This document shows positions 10,262-23,177 of a DNA stretch of 64,000 nucleotides, piece after piece. The stretch comes from Isoperla grammatica (Eukaryota > Arthropoda > Insecta > Plecoptera > Perlodidae). A model generated the notes under the pieces. That model made no database searches and was not told the DNA's origin. It worked only from the letters and a program-made list of their open reading frames with translations. The position numbers and the translations under genes were made by a program. The stretch spans positions 8,095,089 through 8,159,088 of the forward strand of contig OX246743.1 of the NCBI GenBank assembly GCA_945910005.1. The letters are read 5' to 3'. Position 1 is the first letter of the stretch. The number at the start of each line of letters is the position of its first letter.

Positions 10262-11400
10262 TCCCCGAGCGACGAAACCACGCTGACCATCGTTTTGTCT
10301 TTTAGCTGTCGAATCAAATGTGTTCCTTTTTGTATTCCTTTAACTATTGCATCAATGGTCATTGTTATTGCTTTGTTACGTAACAATGTATATTCGATTG
10401 TAATGATGACTGTACGTATTTATCATGATTGTTTGACGAAGTTTATTTTTTTGTATTGCTGACGATTATATTGGCAAACTTCTTTCATAAAAATGTTTGT
10501 ATCCTTTTAGCAATATTTTGTTCAATTCAATGTTTTATTTGATTTATTTGGTCTAGTGATTTTTGTTTAAGTGATAATTGGATTTTAGGTTAGTAACTAA
10601 TACTAAGTACTACTAGTTCTATTGAAGGATAATCCTGTGAATTTGTATCATAATACCTATGAACCATAAAGTGCATATTGCATTGTTAGACGTTAAGTTT
10701 ATACTTCATATGCAGTTTGATAAATACATATTTTGTATGAAAAAACAACCTTATTAATTGTAAAACTTTGGTTACTATTTCACTTACAGCCCTTTCGTGC
10801 ACATTTCGATCCTGGAAAGCATGATGTCGGATCACTAGTGCATCAGACAGTGTTCCCCTCCCACCTCTACAACTGAATACCCACAATCCTCCCACTTCCA
10901 TTACCAGTTACATTCTAGATCTAGTCGGCGTTGATTGTGCGCAACCCGTCCCTACGGGAGGTGCTCGATATGAACACGTATGAAAACTGTTTGAAGTTAC
11001 CGTTGTTTAGTCTTGTCTCAAGAGTGATGCACCTCATTCAAACATGTGAGAACACTGCATCCTGTCCTGTGGCACTGTTAGTTATTCATTTAAATTTAGT
11101 TTAGATGAAGAGGGGCATGTTGTACCATATAGCTGTGAACCTACCTACAGAAAAGTGTGAAGAAGCTCCACTTGTCTTCAGAAATTTGCTGATCGGGTTT
11201 ACCATTTACCAACGGAGGGAAAAGTATATAGGCCTGGATATTATGTAGTATACATTTAAATGTGAAATAATGCACATTGCATAGATTTCTTGGTACATTA
11301 TTGAAAATAACTTTTAAGTGTTCATTAATTGTAAGTATTGGCCACTCAAAATGGACTCGATGCATTCTGGTGGGGATGTTGTTTACTTTGCGCCATGGGG
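10262..11400. other. Probable 3' UTR then intergenic DNA
   Basis: AT-rich sequence after the stop. No exact AATAAA was found in the first several hundred bases, so the mRNA end is not fixed. Confidence 0.45.
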
Positions 11401-12499
11401 CTGTCATTTGGTGGTGAAATAACTACGTCAAAAGTCGTTACAACGAAATCGTCATATTAACGAAATTTATTTGTGGTCCCGCCCGAATCCCTTTGTTCAC
11501 AATGTTAATTTGCTATCATTACAACGAAAATTCGTTATTATGAAAAGATCATTTTAACGAACAAATTTTGGTTCCCCTTTGTATTATTAAGGCTATTCCT
11601 CCCCTTCGCACACAGTCTTGAAGCATTTTTTTTTACAAGCTACAACAACAAAATATCTTTACCCGAGTCACCCCGAGTATGACAAGAAGAAAAAAAGTAA
11701 AAAACATGTTGTTTCTACGCGTTACGGTGCTGGCTCCACGGTTACAAAATACTAAATGTGACGTTTTAAATATTTTTTTCGATTTGAAATACTTATGAAA
11801 TAATGACTATGAAATCACATGGCTGTAGCATAAACAGGGACTAAACTACAACAATTTTTGTGTACCGATAAATGAGTTAAAATTGGAAATTTTTATGATT
11901 AACAATGTATGCGGAAAGAACTGAAAGTCTGAAACCCATGCCTCAAGTTGTTATAACTTATAAGGCATCCTTTACGTATAATTGAGAATTGACTTGAAGC
12001 CTCCAGCACATGTTACTCATCAAAATGTCAGAGAGCGAAAAAGTACGTAATTAGTTGACGCTAGAGGAGCGAGCGACACAACTTGCTCCCACAGTGTCTG
12101 TAACTCGACTGCTCAGTAACTCTGCTGCCTGCTGATATCTCGGCTCGGCGAGGTGGGGGGATGTTAGTGTGGTCACATTGCGTCATATTATATCAACAGC
12201 TGATAATGATTAAACAGTGTGCATATTTGATAGCGGGCTGGAATGGCCTCAAACGTTTGTACAACGAAATTATCATCCAAGATGTGAATTATTTGGAATT
12301 CCCAGTCGCGTAGATTGGTGTTTTTCCGTGTATCGCCTCGTTAGATGGGCCGGCTGGCCATCCACGAGAGTCGGGCAAGGTTATTGGCAGCCACAAGACG
12401 AGACAACCCCAGCTGGCCAATCACGATCGAGGTTACAAAGCGAGGGACGAACTGAACTGTCAACAGGCGGTTCGCTTGCATGTTGCACTCGCCTGCGGC
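11401..12499. other. Intergenic, possible old Tigger-like debris
   Basis: Several ACAACGAAA / TTAACGAA motifs at about 11425-11575 resemble Tigger ends, but no inverted-terminal pair could be drawn. The stretch from 12030 is GC-richer. No gene supported. Confidence 0.35.
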
Positions 12500-12868
12500 C
12501 AAGGTCTACTTGATCTCCGCCTAGCGGAGGCTCGTCGAAGTCCCAAGCTAGGTCGTCGCAGTCCGTTCCACAATGTTAAAAATCACATGTTATTCAAATG
12601 GGAGAAAAGTGAAAGAAAACAAATGAAGTGATTCGTCAAATAGAATTACCTCCTAAAAAGGAAAATCATCATATTTTATAGTCTTCAATCATTATATTCT
12701 ATCAAAATTTCTCTTTTAGGTGTTTTAAGTATTGTGTTACATGATCTACAACCGATATTTAATAACAGTTTTTTTAGTGGGATCCAAAATGGCGATTTTG
12801 GTTCCCTTGCGATGACCTAACTTGGGAGCTCGACGAGCCTCCGCTAGGCGGAGATCAAGTAGACCTTG
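12500..12868. mobile_element. MULE-like MITE with 9-bp target duplication
   Basis: Ends are inverted repeats of about 55-60 bp beginning CAAGGTCTACTTGATCTCCG. Flanks are GCCTGCGGC (12491-12499) and GCCGGCGGC (12869-12877), a 9-bp duplication with one mismatch. Nine-bp duplications with long inverted ends are typical of Mutator-like elements. Internal DNA is non-coding. Confidence 0.78.
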
Positions 12869-13020
12869 GCCGGCGGCTATTGCGGTCTCGCTTCCACTCA
12901 CGCGTCCTGCGCCTAGCGCGTTCTCTCACGACGACCGTTTGTCGCGTCTCGCTCAGATATAGGCCACTCCATTGTTCTCTCTCGCAGGACCGGCCGCATT
13001 GGTTCTCACTTTGAGGGGTC
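12869..13020. other. GC-rich spacer between two MITEs
   Basis: Moderately GC-rich, CpG-containing, no reading frame of note. Confidence 0.4.
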
Positions 13021-13109
13021 CAAGGTCTACTGGATTTCCTCCTAGCGGAGTAATGGCCATCGGCCTGTGCCGCTAGTAGCGAAGCCTAGCGGCAATCCAG
13101 TAGACCTTG
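13021..13109. mobile_element. Miniature 89-bp MULE-like element, exact 9-bp target duplication
   Basis: Starts CAAGGTCTACTGGATT and ends AATCCAGTAGACCTTG. The 9-bp TGAGGGGTC occurs immediately on both sides (13012-13020 and 13110-13118). It shares its terminal 11 bp with the element at 12500-12868, so it is an extreme internally deleted member of the same family. Confidence 0.85.
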
Positions 13110-13237
13110 TGAGGGGTCAATCGCTATCCGCCTGCGAACCTACTGCCGTAACACAGATGTGCAATGCTGGTTGCGGGCCAAACAGGGGCCATGCGTTACC
13201 TGCCATTACTCGCACGCTACGCGACTTATATAGGCTT

Positions 13238-13889
13238 TGACATAGGCGTGCGCAGAGGTTGATCAATGGGGGAGCACAATAAATTCCCAATGAAAGTACT
13301 TGACGGCGGCGCCAATGGGGGGGTGTGGGGGGAATGCCCCCCACAAGAAGCTCCGCAGGAGATTTTTTTTAAAGACATGCATTTTTAAACGTGTTTTTAA
13401 GCGTATTAGGAGGAGTACAGGTTGTCTGTTTAATGGGTTAATTTCACACAATTATTTGTGGATATCAGTGATAACAAATTGTTACAAAGTGAAGGAAGTG
13501 GTCAGTCCCACAGCCAAATTCTTGGCGGTAAGGCAACAGTTTATGTTGAGGCCGGTCAGCTGATTCCAACGTCATTCCAATCTAGGACTTCAGGTAAGAT
13601 TAGAACCATTATGTCAGGCGTCAGCATTTTTGTCGCCCATTACGACAGGCATTATTCTGGACCTATTCTTTCCCGGGTCAAACGGGCAAGGCAGTTGGAG
13701 CAACAGTGACAGTTTGAGGAATATATTTAATATAAGGAAGGTGCCTATAGGTCCTCTTCTCGTCTTTTACGATCGGCAGGCGTATACGGTATACCCTGGG
13801 CCAAATTCTATGTAAAAAAAAGCTCACCTATCCTAATGGGGGGGCCGCCGCCCCCTCTTGCCCCCCCCCCCTGCGCACGCCTTATGTCA
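13238..13889. mobile_element. Terminal-inverted-repeat DNA element
   Basis: The left end TGACATAGGCGTGCGCAG is matched inverted at the right end (CTGCGCACGCCTTATGTCA), with one extra base. The interior has G- and C-rich subterminal runs and no intact transposase. The target duplication is unclear, so the superfamily is not assigned. Confidence 0.6.
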
Positions 13890-15680
13890 GCTAGCTTACA
13901 ATGCTATAAATATACCATATAATTTATAATTTCCCTTCCTTGCTCAAATAGCAGTAAAGGCTGTATTGAGATCTGAGAATAACAATGTACCAACAAAATT
14001 ATCTCCTACAAGTCCAAGGTCTACATGTTAGCGCCCCCCCCCCCCCCACTCCTTCCCCCCTTCTTGGCTGCAAACTACGAGGGATTCCACAAATTCATAT
14101 TATTGAACCGAACTGTTCATCATTCGCGTCGTACTTCTACGCAATCTGTTTGAGTTATGTGTCTGTCATTTATTCTCTGATTGCGGAAGAATGTATGTGA
14201 ACCAAGGATGTGAACGCGTGGGCAGAGTCGATAGAGAAGTTCTCCAGGGGAAACTGTTTTATCGACTCTAGCATAGGTCTACCGCCAGGAATATTATTGT
14301 ATCATGGGTCTACCGTCTAGCAAGAGTAATGGACGTTTGGTTTTAGCAGAGTCAATAAATAAGTTTCCCCTTTTCCATTAGAGAAAGAACTTTGTCTTTA
14401 TCGCCTCTGGTTTTAGATACATGTTATATGACATACGGAAGCAGGTCGAATGCATTTCCTCCACAAACAATATCAATATAGGTCAGTGACATGATGTGCA
14501 TCAATGTTTGCATTCTGTATTCAGCAGACGTTCTTCGTCATCAAAGATGTTGACACAAAAATAAAAAACAAATAGTGATGCTGTAAAAATGATTCGTTTC
14601 TCTCAAAATTGTGTGCATTAATGGCAGGCATACTTTTACGTAATCAAGGGTTATCCTTTTCCTTACCTCATCTAAAGGTGTTAGATTACAATATTTACAT
14701 TCCTTCTATGAAATAATATTGAACTTGAACGCTCCTTGTGAAACTGATATTAGATTATATTAGTCCCGCCACAAAACTCTTTCTACCCACCCCCTCCCAC
14801 GATTTTGATAGCAAAATCTAATATAGGTATAGCCGCCAAATGTGAATATTTTCTAAAAATTGCCTGAGAAATACCAGTGTAGGAACTATCATTTTTTTAT
14901 GGGAGATTTAAAAAGAAAGCATCGAAGATAGCACAATTTATTCCCCCCCCCCCCCCCCCCCCCAATCACTAATGCGTGGGCAAATCTGGAGCTCTCTTTG
15001 GTAGCGCATATTTATTTACTCACCCTTTCTGAGCTTATCATCTGTTATTATTTGTGTCATATTATCTAGCTATGCCTGCGTAGTGAGTAACGAGTTCTAC
15101 TATCACAGCACACAGTTCCTATTCGTCAGAAATACACCTTACGTTTATATTTATATTTAAGTAAACGTCAACATCAACAAATTGTCGACAACGGACAGTT
15201 CGTCATTTCCTCCCACGGAAGTAGGTACGCAATATTGAATATTCGTTACAATAACACAGAGAGAAATGGAAATGCCATAACTAAGGATATGACTCGATCA
15301 CAGTGCAAAGTGTCAAGCGCAGTTTTAAACATGGTTTCCCCCCTTTGTAGACCAAAACTATTATTATTGTAATGAAGTTTCGAAAATAAAATATTGTTAG
15401 AGTTTATTTAGGTTTTTTAAATCACTATAATTGATCCTTAGAGGTAAATGCAATTACTACATAATTGACTTTCCTCGTTTCGTGGTGGTTGGGGATTGGG
15501 GGGGGGGGGGGGAGGAGGAGAAGGCAATCGCCTCGACATTGTATTATGTATTATGTTGTACTTCACTTTTACACAATGGATAACTTAGTTGTGTGTACTT
15601 AGTTACAGCAACATATAAATTCAGATTCAGCTAAGATTGCTGGACAATCTCTGGGTTCATGATGCTGCACACACTCCCAC
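13890..15680. other. Intergenic DNA with poly-C/poly-G runs
   Basis: No gene seen. Long homopolymers occur at 14034-14047 (C14), 14943-14963 (C21) and about 15498-15512 (G15). Confidence 0.5.
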
Positions 15681-15719
15681 TTATTTCATTTGATGGATAT
15701 TTTAGTGGTTATACCATCA

Positions 15720-15998
15720 TGCTTTATTTTTTGCGGGGCTGTAGGTAAATTTACCCACAACCCTAATTTCTTGTGATAATGCGGGGATGGAGAAATAAAT
15801 TTCTCACTATCCTTATTTCTTGCGGGGATGGAAGGTAAATTCCTCATGTGCCTCATTTCTTGCAGGCCTATAGAGAGGCACATGCCTTATTTCTTGCAGG
15901 CCTATAGAGAGGTACATGCCTCATTTCTTGCAGGCCTATAGAGAGGTACATGCCTCATTTCTTGCAGGCCTATAGAGAGGTACATGCATTATTTCTTA
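15720..15998 (+). repeat. 34-bp tandem repeat with degenerate leading copies
   Basis: Clean copies of CTCATTTCTTGCAGGCCTAT plus AGAGAGGTACATGC occupy about 15850-15998. Related but diverged units (ATTTCTTGCGGGGATGG) run from about 15720. Adjacent copies have no spacer, so this is not a CRISPR. Confidence 0.85.
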
Positions 15999-18834
15999 CG
16001 GCGCTGGATATTGAGTACGAGGCTACCCCACCATGACGTGTCACCTGACAATATGTAAACACATGTGTGTACGAACTGCAAACATCTGCGGTCAGCCATG
16101 CAGAGTACCAACAGACTTAGTCATGTTCAGCTGTAATATTCCCTCAAGTCATGCGAACCATCTGACCCGACGTCTAGCCTAGACGTGAATCACAGCAGTC
16201 TGCTTGGGGCCACGTGCTGAGTCACTCGGTAGATGACAATATGCTAATTAACTGAGTGTTAAGAATAAAAAACTAATCAACGGTTACCGCGTTGGATTGT
16301 AATTAATTATTGCGTATACTGCGCCGTGGAGATGTAGTAATATTTTGTCGCACGTGTTTGCTAAACATGAACATTAAATGAAAATGCACGTGACAGCTGT
16401 TTGATACAGATTTTTTTTATAATAATTAAAACACGTTAGAATGTATTTTGTGGACTAATGGAATGTTATCTAAAGTTAGAGAAAATAATGAACAAATAAA
16501 TTACTGGCATGTGTATATGAACTCCATCTATTAGTCGAATAATAGCGATAGATATGATAGTACTTAGTACCAAGTACAGATCTATGCATGTGGTCTAGTG
16601 ATATCTTGGACTATAAAAAAAAAAAAATGGCTTAAATTTACCATTTATTACAGTTATTTTTTTCAATTTGATATCCATTTCTTACTCTTCCTTTAGTTTG
16701 TGCTGCACTCCAGGACAATTTGGTAAAACGCTCTGAATAATACACAATTATCCTATGAGTCATCATATATATGAACGCTGGTATATAGTCCAACGAGGAA
16801 GTATATAGGGATAATGTTGTTTTCTTTGGACACGTATAATACCATTATTGTGCAAACATGGAATCCTTGAAGTAAATTACTAATTACTTGTTTGTATGTA
16901 TCCATATAATTTTCTCCTTCACCTTTATATTAATCTGAATTATTGATTTTATGAACGAAACGTGAATAATTGCCTCATTGGTAACTTTGACGTTCATAAG
17001 CTGTTTATGACGATATAATTATTATGTAAATATAGCACTTTATATTGTTGCCTCATAAAATATGAACCACAAAATATAATTCAAAATTCTTGCATATCTT
17101 ATATTTTTAGTTTGTTTCTGTAAGAATATTAAATGCGTGATCAGATAATTTGTACCTATACCTACATATTATAACATACCTTGAACTAGCACTTAAAACC
17201 AGTTTAGCCATTAAACGTTTTAAAATACTAGAAGGATAACTAACATAGGTTTAGAATGTTGATACGCCGTCCAATAAAATAAGCATAAATGCATCATTAC
17301 CATATAATACTTTGTTTGCTTTTACTGTGTATTGCTATTATTGTTATCACTGCATTATAATATTGTGTATTTGTTATTTTACTGTATTATTGTATATAAC
17401 TATATATAATGTTTATTATCATTTATCAGTCACACTCCTGTATGCACATACTAGGTGTAGAGATAAACTGCTTATGTTTCGCTCGCGCCAAACCGGTTTA
17501 ACGTAATAAACCGCAATCATTTTAATCGATACCATAATAACCTAAGAGAAATTAAGTCTTTATCAACTTCCCAAGATGAACACCCGTCAAGGAAGTCGGC
17601 ACTTGTGATTAGTATTGGCCTATTTTGTGTTCGTTGTGTTCATTCATTCGTGTTCATTGACAAGACACTCGTCGCAAATAAATTATGCGATTCTTGAAAC
17701 TGTCAACTTGAAACTGTAAACCTTGGAAGTGGATGTGTTGAATCATCATCAACTGTTTTAGACGTAACTTTGTCTCAGAGCGATTCCTGTAACCAAACTT
17801 TTTAATGGAGACAGTTCAGCGCTTCGAAAATATATTTTTCTAGCAGAAATGGTATTACCAAATAGTTCTGTGTTTACAAAGATATTTCAAACAACTTATC
17901 TATCTTTTAGTAAATTTACAGAACTTTTGAAACTCAAGTTTGCCCTTTGCGGATGAATTTCCCTGAATACTTTCATCGCATATTATTAAAATAACAAGCG
18001 AAGATTCCTAAATCCTAAATTAAATTGCAAACATGTTCTAAGCCGAGATCTAAATAAGTAGAATATTATTATTCCGCATACCTACTCAGTATGAATCCAC
18101 GGCCCACGCTTAAATACAGTATAAAATCCTCAACGTTTTACCGCTTTTAAACTTCTATAGTATTTTTGTAATAAACAATATTTGAAACAATTATTTGAAC
18201 ATGCTGTTTTCTGGATTTACTCCCTAAAGTATGTATACACATAATTATGTAACATTCTCATTCGTAATTCAGACTTTTCTTAGGATATAGACTCGTCGAA
18301 CGGTCGAAACTACATTCGATCATGGCTTTCAGAAGCATTTTATGATTTCTAGAAGTCAATCTCTGGGGAAATTCATGTATATTCTTATTTTCACAAGTAA
18401 TTTGACAATCGATTAAATTAGCATTTTCAAAACAGTCCTCCCTCATGGAATACATTACTCTGAAGCTGCATGTGTATCAAGTTCCAAGCAACTATACAAA
18501 TCAGAATTTCACTCCAGTGTTTTTCTATTTTCGCATTAATTTGAATTAGTAATTAATCTTCCGACGAACCAAATCTCCTTATATGGCTTTCATAATTACT
18601 CATGCATGTTTTTAGAACTCTGCGGAATGTCAACCTTTATCCCGCCACATTCGCCATCTCATCGAAGTTACGAGGGAGGGATCATATTTTGAAGAAGAGT
18701 GAGTTGTCAGTTGTCACAAACAAAACTAAAATAGATATCATGGTGTCACACATGCTGCTGCGTTATTCATGCTCTGCAATGTCACTGCCTGAGGGGAATA
18801 GTAAAACACTCTCTCTGTCAATATACTATAGTGA
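15999..18834. other. Intergenic, AT-rich, no gene recognised
   Basis: Both strands read. Only short frames without family features; no structured repeat of note. Confidence 0.5.
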
Positions 18835-19170
18835 CGTTAGATTAGAAGCCTAACGGAATAGAAGCCAAATTTTTGCCAAACGAACTTTTCCAAACCTTGT
18901 AACGCTGCCAAACCAAAAACATTGCTTGCCATCCGTTTGGCTTCTAATCCGGTTATAAATCTGAACACCGCGGAGCACGGATTAGAAGCCAAACGGAACA
19001 GCGGCCAATAGGATTTGAAGCCAAACGGATTAGAAGCCAAACGGATTAGAAGCCAATCCAATGTTTTTCGTTTGGCAAGGTTACAAGGTTTGGAAAAGTT
19101 TGATTGGCACAAATTTGGCTTCTATTCTGTTTGGCTTATGTTCCGTTTGGGCGTTATTCCGCGCTACCGT
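18835..19170. mobile_element. Foldback element built on AAACGGATTAGAAGCC units
   Basis: Two inverted arms pair: GAATAGAAGCCAAATTTTTG with its reverse complement near 19105-19125, and AACTTTTCCAAACCTTG with CAAGGTTTGGAAAAGTT. Between and within them GATTAGAAGCCAAACGG recurs several times in both orientations. No coding capacity. Target duplication not clear. Confidence 0.75.
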
Positions 19171-20459
19171 AAGGTGACGTCATTCATTCATGGCTAAAAC
19201 CGTTTAGGTCGACCCATATCACTCGCTAGATAGTAGACAGCTATAAATACTATCACTGTGCTCCGGAAACATGTGGTTGTGGGCACCGGAAGGGGATTGA
19301 GGTATCGAGGCAAGTTTAGTAAGTGTATTTCTTACTCTCCATCTATTTAACTTTGTAACTTTCTTTGTATGTAATATGTGTAATTGTATGTACCTGTAGG
19401 CTAAAGAGGGTATGGGCATGCCCATAACCCTACACTGGCCATCCTGTCCTTTCATGGGACAGGAAAAACAACAATAAAATTAATTAATTAATTAATTAAT
19501 TACACATGGAATTTATTAATTTGACCCAATAGAGAAATAAAATGAACAATTAATGCATGAGTATTTATTATCTACCCACTCAGTCACAAAAACTGATTGT
19601 CTGTGGGGACACTGCTTTGTTGTTGGTCTATATTTCGAATCCTAGACATTCTCAAAAAATAGTTAATTTTGAAACATTTTAATTAAAAAGCAGAATCAGA
19701 TTGATTAAATGTTAAAAATAAAAATGTTGATAATTTTACTAAGAACTTATTTGTTTTTATTATTGTTTATTATACATCATATACAATACTGGCGTACTTT
19801 GTAAATCAGTATTGTCCTCATTTATGTAATTCAAACTATTTTTTATTAAAATTTATTATTTTTCCCCCTACATTTTAGTTTTATAAGTGATGATAGTATA
19901 ACTGATGATGCACTAAATAAATGCAAACAAACTATACATGCATTTACATGCAATACTGACAATGGCACAAATTTAAAACAATAAAAACCGGTATTTTTGT
20001 CGATTGCATTGAAATGGGAAAAATAAGGATAGGGTGTGTCAATTGGTCTATGAGGGAAACTCGATGCTCGGGAAACAGACGATCGACATACGTCGAGACG
20101 TCAATCCACCCACCTCCGCCGCAACCTGTTTATGACGCGCGCGGGACTGTCCAACTACGACAGCCGACGACGTTACCGCATCTTTCCTTCCGCTATCACA
20201 CTTGCGGTCCCTGGCTTCCGTTCCCGCCACCGTGTTCAAATACTTCCTTTCGTCATAGATCAGTAAAATTATTTTTAAATAATTTGTGTAGGAAATCCGT
20301 TATAGGGTGCACAAGTGCTCCTCTTCAGGGCGCTCATTCCAGGACAGTTTTAGGCGGGTGTAGCCGGTTGTAAAGTGGCGCCCCCTATTCCGGAACCCGG
20401 GCACAAGAAGTGCAACCGCGGTTGCAACTTACGTACTAGAATGATGGTCCAGTTAGGGT
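19171..20459. other. Intergenic; (TTAA)n run and a GC-richer patch
   Basis: TTAATTAA repeats lie at about 19478-19501. A GC-richer, CpG-containing stretch lies at about 20050-20400 without a recognisable product. No gene supported. Confidence 0.4.
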
Positions 20460-20632
20460 GTTTCGATAGTTGGGAAGGAATGTCCGAGGGCTGTTAGTAT
20501 GTCTCAATCCCAGCATTCCCTTTTACGACTGAGGAAATCATCGGAAAAACCTTCATTCATGATTGCCGGTGGCCGGAATCGAACCGGCGACCTCCCTCGC
20601 GTCTTACCGCTGAGCTAGTAGGGTGCGAAATA
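20460..20632 (-). mobile_element. tRNA-derived SINE
   Basis: On the minus strand a tRNA-like head has an A box (TAGCTCAGCGG, 20607-20617) and a B box (GGTTCGATTCC, 20575-20585) at the right spacing. It is followed by a tail with AACAGCCCTCGG. The same tail follows a decayed tRNA-like head at 38823-38975 on the other strand, so this is a dispersed SINE rather than a tRNA gene. Confidence 0.72.
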
Positions 20633-21851
20633 TTGTCTGCTTGGCAGAGGGTAGGGGGGGGGGGGGGGCGTAATACACGAATGTCCACGAGAGCGTTGTA
20701 TTGACCTCTGCGTGTCGAGGTCGGCTAAGATTGACACGTTTCTTGTCCTAGGTCGGGACAAGGTCGTACGTCATCAATTAACAGTGACGTCACCACTGTG
20801 CTAGAAGAGCACAACAGCTGTGACATAGAATGGGCGTGTCCCCACTCGTGTAGGGCTCCATTCAAACCGCCAAAAAATATGTGAAAAGTACCGACAGCCG
20901 TACGTGATGATTATGATGTTTATGTGTGCGGATGACAATTTCGACAAGATACAATTCGGTATATTTCTAATAACAATCGTGTTTTTTTTTTTTTTTTTTT
21001 TTTTTTTTTGAGACACAATTTATTAAATTATAAACAAGCAGTATTAAATACATTCTTCATAAAATTTCCTAAGTGGATAACTTTTAACATTTTAACATAA
21101 AACTAAGACAAAAGCATAACGGTTGGCAATTCGAAATGGTAATACATATTATATAACATGAGGAAAAAAAGTTGAAAAAAAACCTCTTCGGAAGAGAATA
21201 AGACTAAGGCTTAGTTAAATTAGTGAACACAAATTATTATAGCAGGTACTCTCTTGAAATTAAATTGACTTTCGTCATTGGTTAAACAATAAATAGAAAA
21301 TTGAAAACATGTGTACGTTTTGAATTACAAACCAGAATGCATGTTTTTGTAGATGCAAAACTCAAATAGATATTTGCAACGTACAACAAGACACAATGAA
21401 CTGCTAGCTTCCTGAAAATGATCCAACTTGCATCTTCCAGAGACACTACAGGAAATTAAGTCTACGAGGAAATTCAAAGTGGTGGGAGTAGGAAAGACTT
21501 CAGGAAATCATGCAGGATTCATTAGACATTGCACATCAGTGTGAAATGGCGCACACCTCATGGTCTATTTATTTTATGAATATGCTATTCATATATTCAT
21601 ATACCCACTCGTGACGCTAGAAAGATGTGTGATATTTAGTGATCGGACACTTTTATGACGTTCTTTCTTACAAAGTCGTTCCGCAGTAACCTTGTGAATG
21701 CTCAGCCACTATCGTCTGACGAACGCATCAGTTAAGTTGTTCTGGATATCGGCCTGTCGGTATAACTTTATATGATTTTATTTATAATAATTCAATTAAT
21801 CGATCATCCTCAATATAACTCTCAATATTACTCGGTGTGGTATGGAAGTTT
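20633..21851. other. Intergenic with G15 and T27 runs
   Basis: Poly-G at about 20654-20668 and poly-T at about 20983-21009; the rest is AT-rich non-coding DNA. Confidence 0.5.
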
Positions 21852-22550
21852 CTAGTAATCTCGACAATTACGAGATTAAGGATTATGGATCTCGACAATT
21901 ACGAGATTAAGGATTATGGATCTCAACAATTACGAGATTCATCATTATGGATCTCGACAATTACGAGATTAGTGATCATGGATCTCGACAATTACGAGAT
22001 TAGTGATTATGGATCTCGACAATTATGAGATTCATCATTATGGATCTCAACAATAGGCAACACGCGTACGATTTTTTTTGTTAAACCAAACACTTAGTTT
22101 AATAGTATCAGATACAAAAAGTATATTAATGCAAGTCCTAAGTAAAAAAGAAATTTTTAAATGGGTTTAATGTGGTCGCATTTATTGAAGTTTAAACTCG
22201 GGGATCTGAAACGCGTACAGGTGGCTGTGACGCAATGGTTTTTGTAGATGTGGCGTAACAGACCAATCGCTGAGGCGGTGAGCGTACAAAGAACAAAACC
22301 ATGACATCAAATCCACTCTACATGGCGGCGGCTCGTTTTTCGCGCCCTTTTATTTATCGTTACTAAACCAATTATTTTGAGGCATAGACTGAATACTGAT
22401 CCGTTTTTCAAAATTCAAAGACACAAAATTATGAAATGAGAGACAAGGTATTTAAAAATCGATTAAAATTTTCATATGCGTGTTCCCTATTACGAGATTA
22501 GTGATTATGGATCTCAACAATTACGAGATTAGTGATTATGGATCTCGTCG
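21852..22550. repeat. 31-bp tandem array split by a 446-bp insertion
   Basis: Units of GGATCTCGACAATTACGAGA plus a TTA(A/G)(G/T)GATTAT-like end repeat at 21852-22053 and resume at 22500-22550. The core CTCGACAATTACGAG is itself partly palindromic. The two halves join exactly in register if 22054-22499 is removed. Confidence 0.88.
22054..22499. mobile_element. MITE-like insertion with TAGGxAACACGC ends
   Basis: The left end TAGGCAACACGCGTACGA and the right end, read inverted, TAGGGAACACGCATATGA, form imperfect terminal inverted repeats. The host array resumes without a visible duplication. No transposase frame. Confidence 0.7.
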
Positions 22551-22950
22551 ACTGAAAGCAACCGGTTTGTAAGGTGGTCCATTGAGCAGCAGACCACGTA
22601 GGTTAGTGACGACCTAGTTTGTCGACTCAAGAGTCCGGGGACATCCCAACAGCATCACAATTTCATTGTTTAAACTCTTGGGTTTCTACTTGAGGAAACA
22701 TATCCGATACCCTCCCCCCCCGCTACCTTTGTATGCTATAGTTATACAAAGCCACAAAGTAGACGCCCACGGAGTCACACTCAGTTTTTGTCCAATACAC
22801 ACATATTTATATGGAATTTATTTTTTTAGATCACCGAGTTGAAAAATGAAAATTCTATACGTGCACTCAATATCCACCATCGTATGCCCACCCTCAGTCC
22901 TCGCTATTACTTCTGTTCTCTTCTATATTTTACGCTCAAGATGGCTCGTG
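22551..22950. other. Intergenic
   Basis: No gene or repeat recognised apart from a short C run near 22715. Confidence 0.4.
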
Positions 22951-23001
22951 AAATAATAATAATAATAATTGTAATAATAATAATAAAAGGCCTAATAATA
23001 A

Positions 23002-23082
<81 letters not shown>

Positions 23083-23098
23083 TAATAATAATAATAAC

Positions 23099-23176
<78 letters not shown>
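22951..23176. repeat. (AAT)n trinucleotide microsatellite
   Basis: Over 200 bp of AAT repeat with a few interruptions (AAG, GAT, ACA). Confidence 0.97.

Positions 23177-23177
<1 letters not shown>

Noticed and set aside
11425..12270. A second Tigger-type element
   Set aside because: ACAACGAAAT motifs at both sides are in the same orientation and no inverted terminal pair or TA-flanked boundary could be found.
15720..15998. CRISPR-like array
   Set aside because: Repeats are directly adjacent with no unique spacers, in a eukaryotic genome.
20014..20373. Coding exon in the GC-richer patch
   Set aside because: The frame has no recognisable domain and no supported splice partners; GC content alone is not evidence.
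20561..20626. A functional tRNA gene on the minus strand
   Set aside because: A and B boxes are present but the cloverleaf is incomplete, and the sequence continues into a SINE tail shared with another locus.
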